Source: Mya arenaria
Taxonomy: Eukaryota; Mollusca; Bivalvia; Myida; Myidae
DNA length: 64,000 nucleotides
Assembly (NCBI RefSeq): GCF_026914265.1
Contig: NC_069130.1
Coordinates: 39,238,988 to 39,302,987 of the forward strand
Direction: 5' to 3'
Position 1 is the first letter of the stretch. Each line of letters opens with the position of its first letter. The translations under genes were made by a program, and so were the position numbers. A model generated the notes under the pieces. It worked only from the letters and a program-made list of their open reading frames with translations, was not told the DNA's origin and ran no database searches. Shown here piece by piece: positions 1 through 12,020 of the stretch.

Positions 1-440
1 AAGCTCTTCACCCGAATTGAAATAGCCCAAATTGTACCAGAAAAGAATATCAGGTGGTTGCCTTGGTAACAGTAGTTGGTACTGTATCATAGTTAAGTCT
101 AGGCATCAAATTGATATTGACCTAACTGTGATTTTTTTCATATCATTTTAACAATATTCTTTCTGTACAATTTGGCCGATTTCAATAATTTTTAAAACAT
201 GCTAAAAAAGATCAACTCACTTTAAATTCTCTCCATTCTTTTAAAGTTTTTCCATCAAACTTTATTCTCAAGTCCATTTCTAATTTCCCTTAAAATTTAA
301 AACTTAATGATGAGTAATTTTATCCTCTACAATTTAGGTAACAATGATACTTCGAGAAAACTTTTTATTTCATGCTTTTTGGTGATTTATTGGAATATAA
401 CGGTAAATTATATCTTGATAAACGCACCAAATAAAACAGA

Positions 441-772
441 CAAGTTATCTAAATATAATTTCACTTTTTCTCTTACTTTAACCATTTTCTTGTAAAAAAA
501 CAACAAACATAAGAGCACAGTGTGAGTGCTGGGAAGAAACATCAATGATGTCATTTCCTGTATGTCGTTGTTGAATAAATTTTGGTGTGCTTGTTCACAT
601 TAGAGTCAAGTTATCGAAATATAATTTCACTTTTTCTCTTACTTTAACCCGTTTTCTTGTAAAAAAACAACGAACATAAGTGCACAGTGTGAGTGCTGGG
701 AAGAAAAATCAACGATGTCATTTCCTGTATGTCTGTGTTGAAAAATTTTTGGTGTGCTTGTTTACATTAGAG
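441..772. repeat. Tandem direct duplication, 166-bp unit, two copies
   Basis: The block 441-606 is repeated at 607-772 with about 90 percent identity by eye. Both copies run from CAAGTTAT to CATTAGAG and share the phrase CACAGTGTGAGTGCTGGGAA. A handful of substitutions separate them, so this is a fairly recent local duplication. No function is suggested. Confidence 0.85.
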
Positions 773-824
773 TTCAACTGATTTTAATGAATTATAAGCA
801 TGAAATAAAATTAATAACTGTATC

Positions 825-928
825 TTTCAGTGTAAGATATAATATATTTCCCCTCATAAATACCAAAAGTAAATAGTTCACCCTTGGTAAAGCCACTCTG
901 TGAAATATGTTCATATCTTACACTGAAA
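825..928. repeat. Short foldback (inverted repeat) with about 25-bp arms
   Basis: TTTCAGTGTAAGATAT at 825-840 is answered by ATATCTTACACTGAAA at 913-928, and the pairing extends imperfectly inward to about 850 and 902. The loop is about 50 bases. It could be a tiny MITE remnant; no target duplication was recognised. Confidence 0.6.
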
Positions 929-1147
929 CAAACAATTATTCTCTATGTATAATCATGTTACATGAACATTGTTAATGAAAGCATGATCTATGAACAGGAA
1001 ATAAAAAACAATAACAATTTCATTAAGTCCTGTACCCTGTACTTGTATGAATAAAACTTGCGTACGAAACAATGACCCTGATATATTGTAACAATGAATA
1101 TATACTTATATGTAATGATAAACATTAGCCATATCACATCCTTAGAT

Positions 1148-3158
1148 GTAACAATGAACCATGGACATGTAACAATGAACCATGGCCATGTAACAATGAA
1201 CCATGGCCATGTAACAATGAACCATGGCCATGTAACAATGAACCATGGCCATGTAACAATGAACCATGGACATGTAACAATGAACCATGGCCATGTAACA
1301 ATGAACCATGGACATGTAACAATGAACCATGGCCATGTAACAATGAACCATGGACATGTAACAATGAACCATGGCCATGAAACAATGAACCATGGACATG
1401 TAACAATGAACATGTAACAATGAACAATGAACCATGGATATGTAACAATGTACCATGGACATGTAGCAATGAACCATTGACATGTTACAAAGAACCATGG
1501 ACATGTAACAATGAACCATGGACATGTAACAATGAACCATGGACATGTAACAATGAACATGTAACAATGAACAATGAACCATGGATATGTAACAATGTAC
1601 CATGGACATGTAGCAATGAACCATTGACATGTTACAAAGAACCATGGACATGTAACAATGAACCATGGACATGTAACAATGAACCATGGACATGTAACAA
1701 AGAACCATGGACATGTAACAATGAACCATGGACATGTAACAATGAACCATGGACATGTAACAATGAACCATGGATATGTAACAATGAACCATGGACATGT
1801 AACAATGAACCATGGATATGTAACAATGAACCATGGACATGTAACAATGAACCATGGACATGTAACAATGAACCATGGACATGCAACAATGAACCATGGA
1901 CATGTAACAATGAACCATGGACATGTAACAATGAACCATGGATATGAACCATGGACATGTAACAATGAACCATGGATATGTAACAATGAACCATGGACAT
2001 GTAACAATGAACCATGGACATGTAACAATGAACCATGGACATGTAAAAATGAACCATGTACATGTAACAATGAACCATGGATACGTAACAATGAACCATG
2101 GATACGTAACAATGAACCATGGATACGTAACAATGAACCATGGACATGTAACAATGAACCATGGATATGTAACAATGAACCATGGACATGTAACAATGAA
2201 CCATGGACATGTAACAATGAACCATGGATGTGTAACAATGAACCATGGACATGTAACAATGAACCATGGATGTGTAACAATGAACCATGGACATGTAACA
2301 ATGAACCATGGACATGTAACAATGAACCATGGACATGTAACAATGAACCATGGACATGTAACAATGAACCATGGACATGTCACAATGAACCATGGACATG
2401 TAACAATGAACCATGGATACGTAACAATGAACCATGGATACGTAACAATGAACCATGGACATGTAACAATGAACCATGGATATGTAACAATGAACCATGG
2501 ATGTGTAACAATGAACCATGGACATGTAACAATGAACCATGGATGTGTAACAATGAACCATGGACATGTAACAATGAACCATGGATGTGTAACAATGAAC
2601 CATGGACATGTAACAATGAACATGTAACAATGAACAATGAACCATGGATATGTAACAATGAACCATGGACATGTAACAATGAACCATGGACATGTAACAA
2701 TGAACCATGAACATGTAACAATGAACCATTGACATGTAACAATGAACCATGGACATGTAACAATGATCCACAGATGTATAACAATGAACCATGGACATGT
2801 AACAATGAACCATGGACATGTAACAATGAGCCATGGACATGTAACAATGAACCATGGGCATGTAACAATAAACCATTGACATGTAACAATGAACCATGGA
2901 CATGTAACAATGAGCCATGGACATGTAGCAATGAGCCATGGACATGTAGCAATGAACCATGGACATGTAACAATGAACCATGGACATGTAGCAATGAACC
3001 ATGGACATGTAGCAATGAACCATGGACATGTAACAATGAACCATGGACATGTAGCAATGAACCATGGACATGTAACAATGAACCATGGACATGTAACAAT
3101 GAACCATGGACATGTAGCAATGATACATGGACATGTAACAATGATACATGGACATGTA
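1148..3158. repeat. Satellite array of a 21-bp unit, roughly 95 copies
   Basis: The unit is AACAATGAACCATGG followed by ACATGT, 21 bp, repeated with few changes for 2 kb. Variant positions (ACATGT, GCCATGT, ATATGT, ATACGT, ATGTGT) are clustered. A larger period is visible: a block beginning with a shortened unit at 1408 recurs at 1555, exactly 147 bp (seven units) later, and its start recurs at about 2617. Because 21 is a multiple of three, all reading frames stay open over hundreds of codons on both strands, giving long spurious frames of 7-residue repeats. These are artefacts, with no splice context and no non-repetitive extension. Confidence 0.97.
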
Positions 3159-4301
3159 TATATAGTAAAAACTATTAACATGTTACAATGAACCATATGT
3201 TTACTTTTTTATAGTATTTAAAACAAAATACTCCAATGTATATTTTAAACATGATTGATTAATAAAGACCAATAAAAAACCAATTAATCTTACATTGCAT
3301 GTCACAAATTCTTTACTTTTCACTAAATTTAAATTAAAATTGCCTTCAGATACTTACCTTGTTTCCTTATAAAGTTCAAACACACATTTTAAACAGGTAT
3401 ATGAAACATTTGAGTCTAATTAATGACTTTATAGTCTTAAGTTTCAGCTATAACCGCAGTTATACACATTAAATATATCGTATAAAGTACCTCGGTAACT
3501 AAATTAATATTCATACGGTTAATTAACCCATAAAAATAATAACTTCAAATTAATGAATTATTATACCATCCAAGAATTTTTAATCTCACCTGAGAGAAAT
3601 ATATGAAGCGGTATGATGATACTTTATAAATTTGTGACAATAGCTTGTAGGTTTTCTTCAATTATCTCAGCTTAATGCCATACCCTATCCATTATCTTTG
3701 GGAACGGAACCATATGGGTACATATCTGACGCCTGCAAAAATATCCTTATCTGTAAAATTTGAAATTCGAAAGTTAAACTGTGTTGGTGCTTATAATGTA
3801 CCTTGGGTTCTCTGTTTAACATTTCAGAAAGTTTTATCACTCAAAATTTAACATGTAATAGGCCAAATGGTATTTTATCCTCGACTTAGCTGCATTTTTT
3901 TCTTCTGAATTAGAAGTCATATTCTCCATGGAATTACTTAAGCTACAATAATGGGTGTTCAGGTAAACATTTTTTTTTTATCATTTGGACATTTTTATTT
4001 TTTTTATGTAAATTAAGCCACTACTCTCTACAGTTAATCCCATGCCCACGCCAACAATATGAATTTATAACCTAATTTAAAAGCTTAAATTTAATTTAAA
4101 TTTCACAGAGTAATAAAAAAAATTATTTGCCTTATTTGCCTACCAATAACACATATTATTACCTCTCCCCCCATACAGTCATACAAGTAAGTTTACTTTG
4201 AATAACAGTATAGGGGAAAGAAAGTATTACAATTCACAAGTTCCACCAGTTCAGACTCAAAATTGATAAAATTTTCTTTGGGGAGTACCCCAAAATTCAG
4301 A

Positions 4302-4345
4302 ACCATGGATATGTAGGAATGAACCATAGACATGAAACAATGAAG
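4302..4345. repeat. Isolated two-unit fragment of the 21-bp satellite
   Basis: Reads AACCATGGATATGTAGGAAT followed by GAACCATAGACATGAAACAATG, i.e. two decayed satellite units about 1.1 kb beyond the main array. It suggests either a former larger array or dispersal of the unit. Confidence 0.7.
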
Positions 4346-4388
4346 AGTACCCCCCTCCCCCCACCTGCCAACACTAAATAAATCTCGA

Positions 4389-4479
4389 TTCTGAGAGAGG
4401 TGTGCAAGTCAAAAGGTTACGCTCTTAAGTTACGCCCCTGAGTTACGCCCTCTCAAACGTCAAATCCTGGATCCGCTCA
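4389..4479. mobile_element. Fragment of dispersed GCGGATCC-type element
   Basis: Contains the hallmark CAAGTCAAAAGGTTACGC, TACGCCCC and TCCTGGATCCGC phrases that also mark the fuller copies at 7821, 10960 and 53131. Only one end of the element is present. Confidence 0.6.
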
Positions 4480-4840
4480 TGAAAGGTATGATCACAAGTG
4501 TTAAATCGTAAAAAAGCTCATGGACGTCTTTTTATGTGAACTAAGAATTACTCATACAACAAATTGGACAAACAAATCGAAGTGGTTAACAAACAAATGT
4601 TTATGTAACATATCAGGGCAAAAAAATGCTGGAAACCACATGTATGGTGTGAGTATATTGGTAATGCCTTAGGGTGTCAGCTTTCCTCTTTCATCAGTCA
4701 TTCCTAATAATGCTAAATTTTCATTCCAGCAGCCAATGATATCAAACTGAATAATTTGTCCTCTGGCAGACAAGTTAATTCTTTTGATTGGTTCAAAGTT
4801 AGTCAAAATATACCCCTAAACATTTTAAACTTAATTCATT

Positions 4841-4923
4841 TTGATTCTGAGGGCAAACGCAACTCAAAAGGTTATGCCCCTGAGTTACGCCCCCTTTAAA
4901 ATAAAATCCTGGACCAGCCCCTG
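4841..4923. mobile_element. Fragment of dispersed GCGGATCC-type element
   Basis: Shares CTCAAAAGGTTATGCCCCTG and the TCCTGGACCAGCCCCTG end with the family; more diverged than the other copies. Confidence 0.5.
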
Positions 4924-6379
4924 ATAATAATTTCAAAAAGTGTCATCTAGCCAAATGATAACCGAAAATTATACCAAAAAACATGTGGGCACTCAAAAAT
5001 CACATAATTGTACTCTGGATATTGTGAATTCAGACATATAGAAATTCAGAAAATATGACTCTTAACCATAGCAAAATGGTCAGTCATCACAAAAAAAAAT
5101 ATCTCAACGAATTTAAACACATTTTAAACAATGTTGCCAGCATGAAATAATGTTAGAATCTCTTATATTGTTACATACTTCTTTGACATTTACAGCATTT
5201 TTTGGCATACAGTTTAATTCCTTTCTGTTTTAAACCCCAGCCATTTGTATATATTTCCTCCAACAACAATACCCCTGCTGTTTTTAGAGTTTTGGTTTCG
5301 GTTTAATGAAAAAAATTAAATCATGTGAGAAACAATTAAAAATACAAAATGTTTAAAGTACAAAAGTATAACTGTATATATATACAAGTCAAAACTTAAG
5401 ATAATCAATAATTTAACTAACAGTTCAAATTCAGTAAAATTATGTTGTAAAGAAACTTAGATATGTATATAGTAAGAAATACATTTATTAACATTTTGAA
5501 TAGCCCTACAATTCAAATGCCTTAATTAATGTCTAAAATAGCAACTGTCATATTTTTGACAGATGACATACTTTTACCTACCCAAAATGTCAAATAGCCG
5601 TTGATATCTTCATAATAACATACTAAATCTACCCATATTTATTTATGTACTATAAACTCTGATTTACACCATATTAACTGTTGTTGTTGTTTTGTCAACA
5701 TTTCCGGAGGGGGGGAGGGGGGATTTACCATACTGGAAAACCTATTTTCACCATATTTACTGTTGTTTTTCCCAGCTTAAAGATGAGATACTAAAATGGG
5801 AAACCCTTAGAAACAATATAAGTAGATGATGTAAGCGGAATTCCAAAATGGTTTTAACACGTACTGTGCATCATTTTTGAAAAACCACCAAAATTAAATT
5901 TCAGTTTAAATTTGGGTTTATATTCTGCTTAATGCTGTTGTTTGTCTAGCAATTAGATAATTTTCTGGGAAGCGAAACTAAGCGTGTGACAGGGATTATT
6001 CATATCATAAATTTATTGTTCTAAAATTATAGCATTTACGTCATTCTTCAAGTGGCGTATATTTTGTTTGTTTTGAATATGTATAACATAGTTCAGTTAA
6101 AGGCAAATATCCACTTTGTTACATTAAACTAGGACAGTCTTACGGTTAAGCTGTTTTTCATCCATAACTGAAATTAACAATTCAGCAGCCCTCACACTTG
6201 ACTTATCCAAATAAATACTATTATACAAAGGAACCAGCTAATTGCTAAGACTCTTAAACAATTTAATCTACAAATATGTTACAAGGGCCAGTCGCTGTGC
6301 CTCTAACAGTGAACACTATGAAAAAACTGCTTTTATTAAATACAGAAGAAACATCATTCTCTGTGATATTTGCCTTTAA

Positions 6380-6871
6380 AGGGGCTGTAAACCAGATTGG
6401 CACCAAAATTATTTTTTTCTGTAACGAATCTCAGGACAATTATTAAATAGAATGTGTTACGCTTTGATATCATAATTGTAAAAAAAGTACCAAAATGTAA
6501 AAAAAGAATTGTGTCGGAGACTGGGTTCGAACCCCTGTCGCCAAAATTGCAGCCTAGCGTCGTATCCACTGAGCTATGAAGGCTTACTCTGAATGGGTGA
6601 TATAATTAAGCTATACACCTAACTCGGTAATATCACGTGATAACAACGACTAGCCAATAAGGCATAAGGAATGAAATCTACTAGGTAGAAATACCCAGTA
6701 ATCTTTTTTAATAAAAAAATATGAAATAAAGCTAAACTTAATTAAATTGTAAACTATGTGGTACTTCAGTTAGTAAGTTTCAATGCGTTGTACACATTAA
6801 TACCAAGTTTATGTCAGTTTTCGACAACTTTCTTTTTTTCTTGCAAACTAATCATCTGGTGCACAGTTGCT
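6380..6871 (-). mobile_element. 492-bp TTAA-flanked MITE with a tRNA-like core (copy 1)
   Basis: Starts TTAA|AGGGGCTGTAAACC and ends in GGTGCACAGTTGC|TTTAA, so the ends are inverted and flanked by TTAA as for piggyBac-type elements. Inside, on the minus strand, is a tRNA-like head with an A-box-like TAGCTCAGTGGATA and a perfect B box GGTTCGAACCC (about 6510-6585). The copy at 40621-41112 has exactly the same length and order of parts in the opposite orientation. The element therefore looks like either a SINE captured in a MITE or a tRNA-derived segment fixed in the family consensus. Confidence 0.75.
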
Positions 6872-8785
6872 TTAACAGAACCAGTGAAAACACACAGATC
6901 TTTGAAGAAATCAACATTTCCAATATTTTATTTGTATATTTAACAATAAAATGAAAACTACAGGGCCAAGCCCATTTGCCAAAAAACAAGCCATCTTAAA
7001 ATAAGACTTTTTTGTTTGAATTTAACATGTTTACAAACATCTGAAACTCAAAATACCCTCAGCTAAATACCCTCAGCTACTTCTGGGTATAATCTGCCAG
7101 TTTACATGTTTATTTATAGCTTATAATTCAGAAATTCAACAGCAAACACCAGTGTTTCAAATTAACCATATCTTCAAGTTTAGCTCCACAAAATGCTGGG
7201 TAGATTATCAAATTACAAAATGCTGTACATTTTCTAGTCTGGCTAGCCCCAGAGATTGGGGGTAGCTATGAAGTATATCAGAACAGGATACTCCATGTTT
7301 TATTAATATACACAAGGATGTTGAACAATTTGAGGTCTTTCACAAAGGAAATGCTCACTTGTTTCTCAATTAGTTTTTCAGGATATCCTGTTTTTGGTTT
7401 TTTAGAGTTTTCCATTAATTAGACTGCTAGGCAACATTAAATCTATTTTACAACAGTATCCTGTATGTTTCTTTTATATATAATTTATACCAAACAATAT
7501 GTTACTGTATACATTAAACTAATAGTTTATCAAATCTGCCTTGTTTATTAAATAAACAACAGAATTTTAATGTAACCATTTTTATATACACATGTGACAA
7601 ATTATGACATAATGAAATATGTGCCTGATTTTACTTTTATAAACAGAATTTCAATAATTAAAGCCATTTATAACTTAAAATGACAAAAAAAAACTAAAAT
7701 GTGTTTTATTATATATGTAAAAGTTCTATGTAGCCTGTGTACTGTCAGCATCTATCACCATGTGCTATACTACGTATTAAAGAACATAATTATCTTACGA
7801 GCATGGATAGATTTTCTTAGGGCACTAGCGGATTTAGAGGGGGGCGCATCCGGCGCGCGCCCTCTCTAAAATCGTCAAAGTTTACTTTTTTATGTCAATT
7901 TAGGAGATAAAAAATAATAAAATACGCCCATAGCATCATTTCCAACTACAAATTGTTAATTTTTCTTGATTGCTTAACCCCCAATCCATAGGCAAACAGT
8001 TTATGCCATACACTTTCGGTTCAGAGGGAGGGGTGCATGTCAAAAGGTTGCGCCCCTAAGCTACGCCCCCTCTAACGTTGATTCCTGGATCCGCCCCTGT
8101 AGGGTGTAAGTATATTTATAGATGTATAGGAATCCATTCTACAACATAATCAGAACACCCAGGAATTAGTCTGCGATGCCTAAATTTCGTGTTCCCAACA
8201 TTGTATTGTTTAAAACACTATAACTTCTTTCATATCCTACAGATAGTGTTTAATAGCTAAATATAAAAGTGATTTAATCATTCAATCACTCACGTATATA
8301 ATTTATCGTTAATTCGCAATTTGAGGATAATTATGCATTGTTAATTCACAATTTACGTTGTAAAGTCTAGACCCCTGAGCAAGTACTGTACTACGTAAAA
8401 CAACTTCGTATAAGACTTTTAAACAACGAGAAATGATGTAATTGTTTTCTAAATGTATTTTTTATTGTTACATGCATTCAAATTCATATCTCAAGCACCA
8501 CAAATACAGACATATATGGATAAATACTCATGCACAACATTACCATAAGCGCAATTTCACCCCTTACCGACATTAACTGTTGTTTAAGCCTTTCTGACAT
8601 ATGGTATTTACATGCACAATAAAACGTTTACAAATATAAACCTTTAACATTAAACAACGTTGCTTTAAAAATAACCAACATACCCCTACAGATTTTTCCG
8701 GTTTATTTTGCTTTCTTCTCATTGTCCTTAAATCAAAACCTCTGATATAACTCCATTATTTTTTCCATCCATATTCTCCCTCCGA
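6872..8785. other. AT-rich intergenic DNA, no gene seen
   Basis: Apart from one dispersed element (7821-8100) nothing is recognisable on either strand. Short frames are at chance level. Confidence 0.55.
7821..8100 (-). mobile_element. Dispersed GCGGATCC-type TIR element, near-full copy
   Basis: About 280 bp running from GGCACTAGCGGATTTAGAGG to CTGGATCCGCCCCTG. The two ends are imperfect inverted repeats built around GCGGAT. Internal landmarks are AAAATCGTCAAAGTTTAC, AATACGCCC and GGTTGCGCCCCTAAG. It is inverted relative to the copy at 10960-11222. No coding capacity, so non-autonomous. Confidence 0.7.
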
Positions 8786-9075
8786 ACGTCAAGTTATAAA
8801 CGTGACAGCTTGTCAGTTAAAGGGTGCGCTACGCGCTACCACTAACTGCTATACTCGGGTGTATTAACATAGTCGAGCCATATTTGCCGTTTTAACAGCG
8901 TAGCGCAGTGTGCGACACTCGTTTTTCGTCGGGTAAACACCCCTTAATGTCGAAATGGGCCAATCCACTTGATACTGAAGCTGGACTTGACTTTTAAAGG
9001 GTGGAATTTCGATGCTCGGGTACTTGATAAGACCCGGAACGCGCTGTACAAACCTTATGGACAATTAAGATATGG
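8786..9075. other. GC-richer block of unknown nature
   Basis: Stands out from its AT-rich surroundings, with many CpG steps (for example GCGCTACGCGCTACC). TGCGCTAC near 8824 is answered by GTAGCGCA near 8899, so a hairpin is possible. An open frame of 66 codons on the minus strand has no family resemblance that I recognise. It may be an old repeat or a piece of an exon/promoter; unresolved. Confidence 0.35.
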
Positions 9076-9439
9076 GTTAAACTTCCGAGAGGGCTGTTGA
9101 GTTATACACATAATTAATGCAAATTGTAGCTAGAATGTTTCAGGCAAGCAATTAATCTAAATGACATTCTACCCATGTTAAAAGCAAGAGTCGTTTAGTA
9201 ACAGATGTCTACATGCAGATTTATTGTTAACATCGGAGAAAAATAAATATATTCATACGTTATTGTTTCCCGAGTATATTACTTGAACGTGCTTCGAACA
9301 TTTAACCGCTGTTGTTGTTGTTTTAACATTTTATTTTTATATAATTTAACAGTTTATTTCTTAGTCAGAAGTCATTCGATCAAGGCTGTATATATACATA
9401 CTGGAACAAATATTAAACAAACACATGTATTCTCAAATA

Positions 9440-9600
9440 AAGAAAATGAGTTGGACAAGTCATGTACCCTTCTCGTACCCACTGTGACACAGGTTCGATC
9501 CTCACTAGGGAAATTTTCTCTTGACCTCTTGAAAGAGTTCACTTGGATATATGCTTTTACCGTAGCTACCCTTAAAAATTGAGCTAAACCGAAATTTAAT
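9440..9600 (+). mobile_element. Possible tRNA-derived SINE remnant
   Basis: ACACAGGTTCGATCCTCACT at about 9489 matches a Pol III B box (GGTTCGATCC). The A-box region upstream is too degenerate to be sure. No poly-A or simple tail was identified. Confidence 0.3.
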
Positions 9601-10469
9601 GAAGACAAATAATAGTTCTGTAAGATGGTGCTAGCCATATGAAGCAGGTAGATTTCTCCGTGTTGGATCCTTTGGAAGATAATACTGCGAATGCATGAAT
9701 TTACAGATCATTTGAATTTATTAAAAAAAATTAAAAACATTGAAACTCGTCCTTTTTCACGAAGCAAGGGAAGCAACCGCTGTTCCATGTCAATTTCTAA
9801 AAGAAGTGTTATCCTTCTTATGTAGGTTCGAAATAATGTGCACTTCCTATGGAAACGTATACCGACTCTAACCAGTAATAAAAAATGTTCGAGATATATC
9901 ATTGTGAATAAGATGTCATTAAATACAAACCTCCCATTATCATTCGTTTTCCGTTCGTATCTTTGTCCGTTACGGCAGTGTCCAATCGTTACATTTGATT
10001 TTATAAACCGTTTATTGTGATTCTCAAAACTCTAAACAGAGGGGAGAAAATTGCATTGAATTAATTATGTATTCTATATATGAGTTCCCTCCCCTGTAGT
10101 ACCTAATTTCTAGGATTGTTATGCATTCCAATGAGCGAGGTTATCCCCAGATTGCGACGAGTTCTACATATCATAGGAGTTTCCCTTTCATATATCCGTG
10201 TTTATAAGTGTGTTAACTGTTAATATACGCACAATATTACACACTCTTACGTTTAATTAAAAATGAACTTATTTTGTATACAAACATATTTTTTTTCCGG
10301 GTATGTTTCATGAATTGATTTTTTTATTGAAATCAGGTATACTCTAGTATGATGTTCAACTCAGTTGAATTTCTGTGGTCAGTTACAAAAGTCTTGAGCT
10401 AACGCTCAAATCTAAAAATAAGAGTATTATGCAAATTAATTATACCGCTAAACAAACATGATTCTTTTA
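9601..10469. other. Intergenic DNA, nothing recognised
   Basis: No gene, repeat family or RNA gene recognised. Base composition is ordinary AT-rich. Confidence 0.5.
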
Positions 10470-10959
10470 TCAGGGACGTGCGATTATTCGAGATTTTCAG
10501 GTCATGGTTTAATGTCACAGAATGGTATCAAATGTTCAGCCTTTATTTTCTGTCTGCTCCAAATCTTAAGCCTTTTGAATGTGTTTGTTTGAATAAAACT
10601 TGACCTTATGGAATTGATGTACTCATACAGGGTTGAGGTCATTGTTACTGTAAAAGGTCAAGGTTGAGCCTTGAATTCTTGTCGGTCACATATCTCTTAG
10701 CCGCCATGAGTGGATGTAATGACACTCTCATCGGATCAAGGCCAAGGTCATAGAACTTGGTAGAAGGTCATAGTCTTTATATTTTTTGTCCGTTCTATAT
10801 TTCTGACACCCCTTAACGACTTGAATGTGGGTCAAATATTCTACTCGTCAAGGCGATCTTCGTAACTTATTTGTATCTATCGGATCAAGGCCGATGTCAC
10901 AGTGCAATATATACTATTTGTGCCTCAATTTTCTGTCTGCTCCTTGTCACCCCTTGTAA
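10470..10959. repeat. Degenerate tandem repeat with AAGGTCA motifs
   Basis: TTTTCTGTCTGCTCC occurs near 10546 and 10929, with a weaker version near 10784. GGATCAAGGCC and AAGGTCA-type phrases recur between them. Units are about 145-240 bp and diverged. It reads like an old internal repeat of a dispersed element rather than a gene. Confidence 0.45.
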
Positions 10960-11222
10960 GGGCGGATCCAGCAATTGACGTTAGAGGGGATGTTACTTAG
11001 GGGCGCAACCCTTTGACATACGCCCCTACCTCAGAACCGAAACTATATGGCATACACTATTTGCCGATGATGGGGATTTGAGTTTACTCCCTCATTTTTT
11101 TTAACCCTTTGAAGTAGAAATGGTCCATTTTAAGCGTACTTTATTGCTTGTTTTTCTCCCATTGAAATAAAAAAGGAGTGGCGCGGGCTGGTTGCGCGCC
11201 CCCTCAAAATCCGCTAGTGCCT
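10960..11222 (+). mobile_element. Dispersed GCGGATCC-type TIR element, near-full copy
   Basis: Runs from GGGCGGATCCAGCAATTGAC to CAAAATCCGCTAGTGCC, the reverse orientation of 7821-8100. It sits directly against the degenerate AAGGTCA repeat and another copy lies 160 bp downstream. Confidence 0.7.
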
Positions 11223-11381
11223 AGTATGATTTTAGCTCGCTTGTTTTACGTAGAAAAAGTCGCGGTATTAACCTAGCCTTGGTGTCGTAAGTGGTGTGTT
11301 CGTCGTAAAAGTGCTCTTTAATCGTATGGAACTAGGTACACGAATTGCCAGAGATAAGGCACACATAAATAACAGCAATCA

Positions 11382-11605
11382 GGGGCGGATCCAGGAATTT
11401 ACGTTAGTGTTGGCGTAATTGAGGAGCGTTAGCTTTTGATTTGCGCCAATCCATTATTTATTTGGCTTAAAATTTTGGCTACATTATTTTAACGATTTCT
11501 ATTCCGAAATGGTGCATTTTAGGCGTGTTTTATTACTTTTTATCCTATATTTAACTAACAAGTATACGTGGACGATTTAGGGTGGAGGGGGGTGGCGCCC
11601 CAGGA
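11382..11605 (+). mobile_element. Dispersed GCGGATCC-type element, truncated copy
   Basis: Begins AGGGGCGGATCCAGGAATTT and keeps internal family landmarks such as GGTGCATTTTAGGCG; the far end is decayed to GTGGCGCCCCAGG. Confidence 0.6.
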
Positions 11606-12016
11606 TTATGTTTCATAAGTATTGCATTTCTTCGGCAAAGAGGCGCATAATATAGGTTGGTGCACACATTATTTTTTTTATTTAAATGCAAAATCATTTT
11701 TAACTCATTAGACTTAAATTATTAGAACAAAATAATGCATATGATTAAGGTACAAATAAAATAAACAAAAGCAATATCTTAGCGCTTTTTAAATGGGGAA
11801 TTTGTGGCCACGTAGCCTTTAATAAGAACTAAACTGCTAGTAAAGGCTAATACCGACTACAGAACACGGGTATGGAACAACATGCTAAAGTTTATACCCT
11901 GGCATTTGATATCAGAAAATGATGCATTCTGTGTGATGCCAATGATATAAGTTTAATGTTGCAATGAAATGAATCTTACAATTGTGAATGGTCAAGAAGG
12001 GACTAAGGAGGCGCTG
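11606..12016. other. Intergenic DNA, nothing recognised
   Basis: AT-rich with no gene or repeat that can be supported. Confidence 0.5.
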
Positions 12017-12020
12017 GGGC

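Larger units (their letters stand above)
1..1140. other. AT-rich intergenic stretch, no gene seen
   Basis: No convincing coding region or RNA gene. The only structure seen is a direct duplication and a foldback, listed separately. Short open frames here are at chance level for AT-rich DNA and have no protein-like composition. Confidence 0.6.
3160..6375. other. AT-rich intergenic DNA with repeat fragments
   Basis: No gene is supported. It holds two fragments of the dispersed GCGGATCC family (4389-4479 and 4841-4923) and a stray piece of the 21-bp satellite at about 4302-4345. A G-rich run lies at 5706-5722. The rest is featureless AT-rich sequence. Confidence 0.6.

Noticed and set aside
1148-3158. 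CRISPR-like regular repeats
   Set aside because: The repeats are contiguous with no unique spacers, and the genome is clearly eukaryotic.
988-3196. Very long open reading frames (up to about 680 codons) on both strands
   Set aside because: They lie inside the 21-bp satellite. The unit length is divisible by three, so all frames stay open. There is no non-repetitive extension or splice context.
6510-6585. A genuine tRNA gene in the 492-bp element
   Set aside because: A and B boxes are good but the acceptor stem does not pair as in a functional tRNA, and the whole unit is repeated as part of a transposable element.
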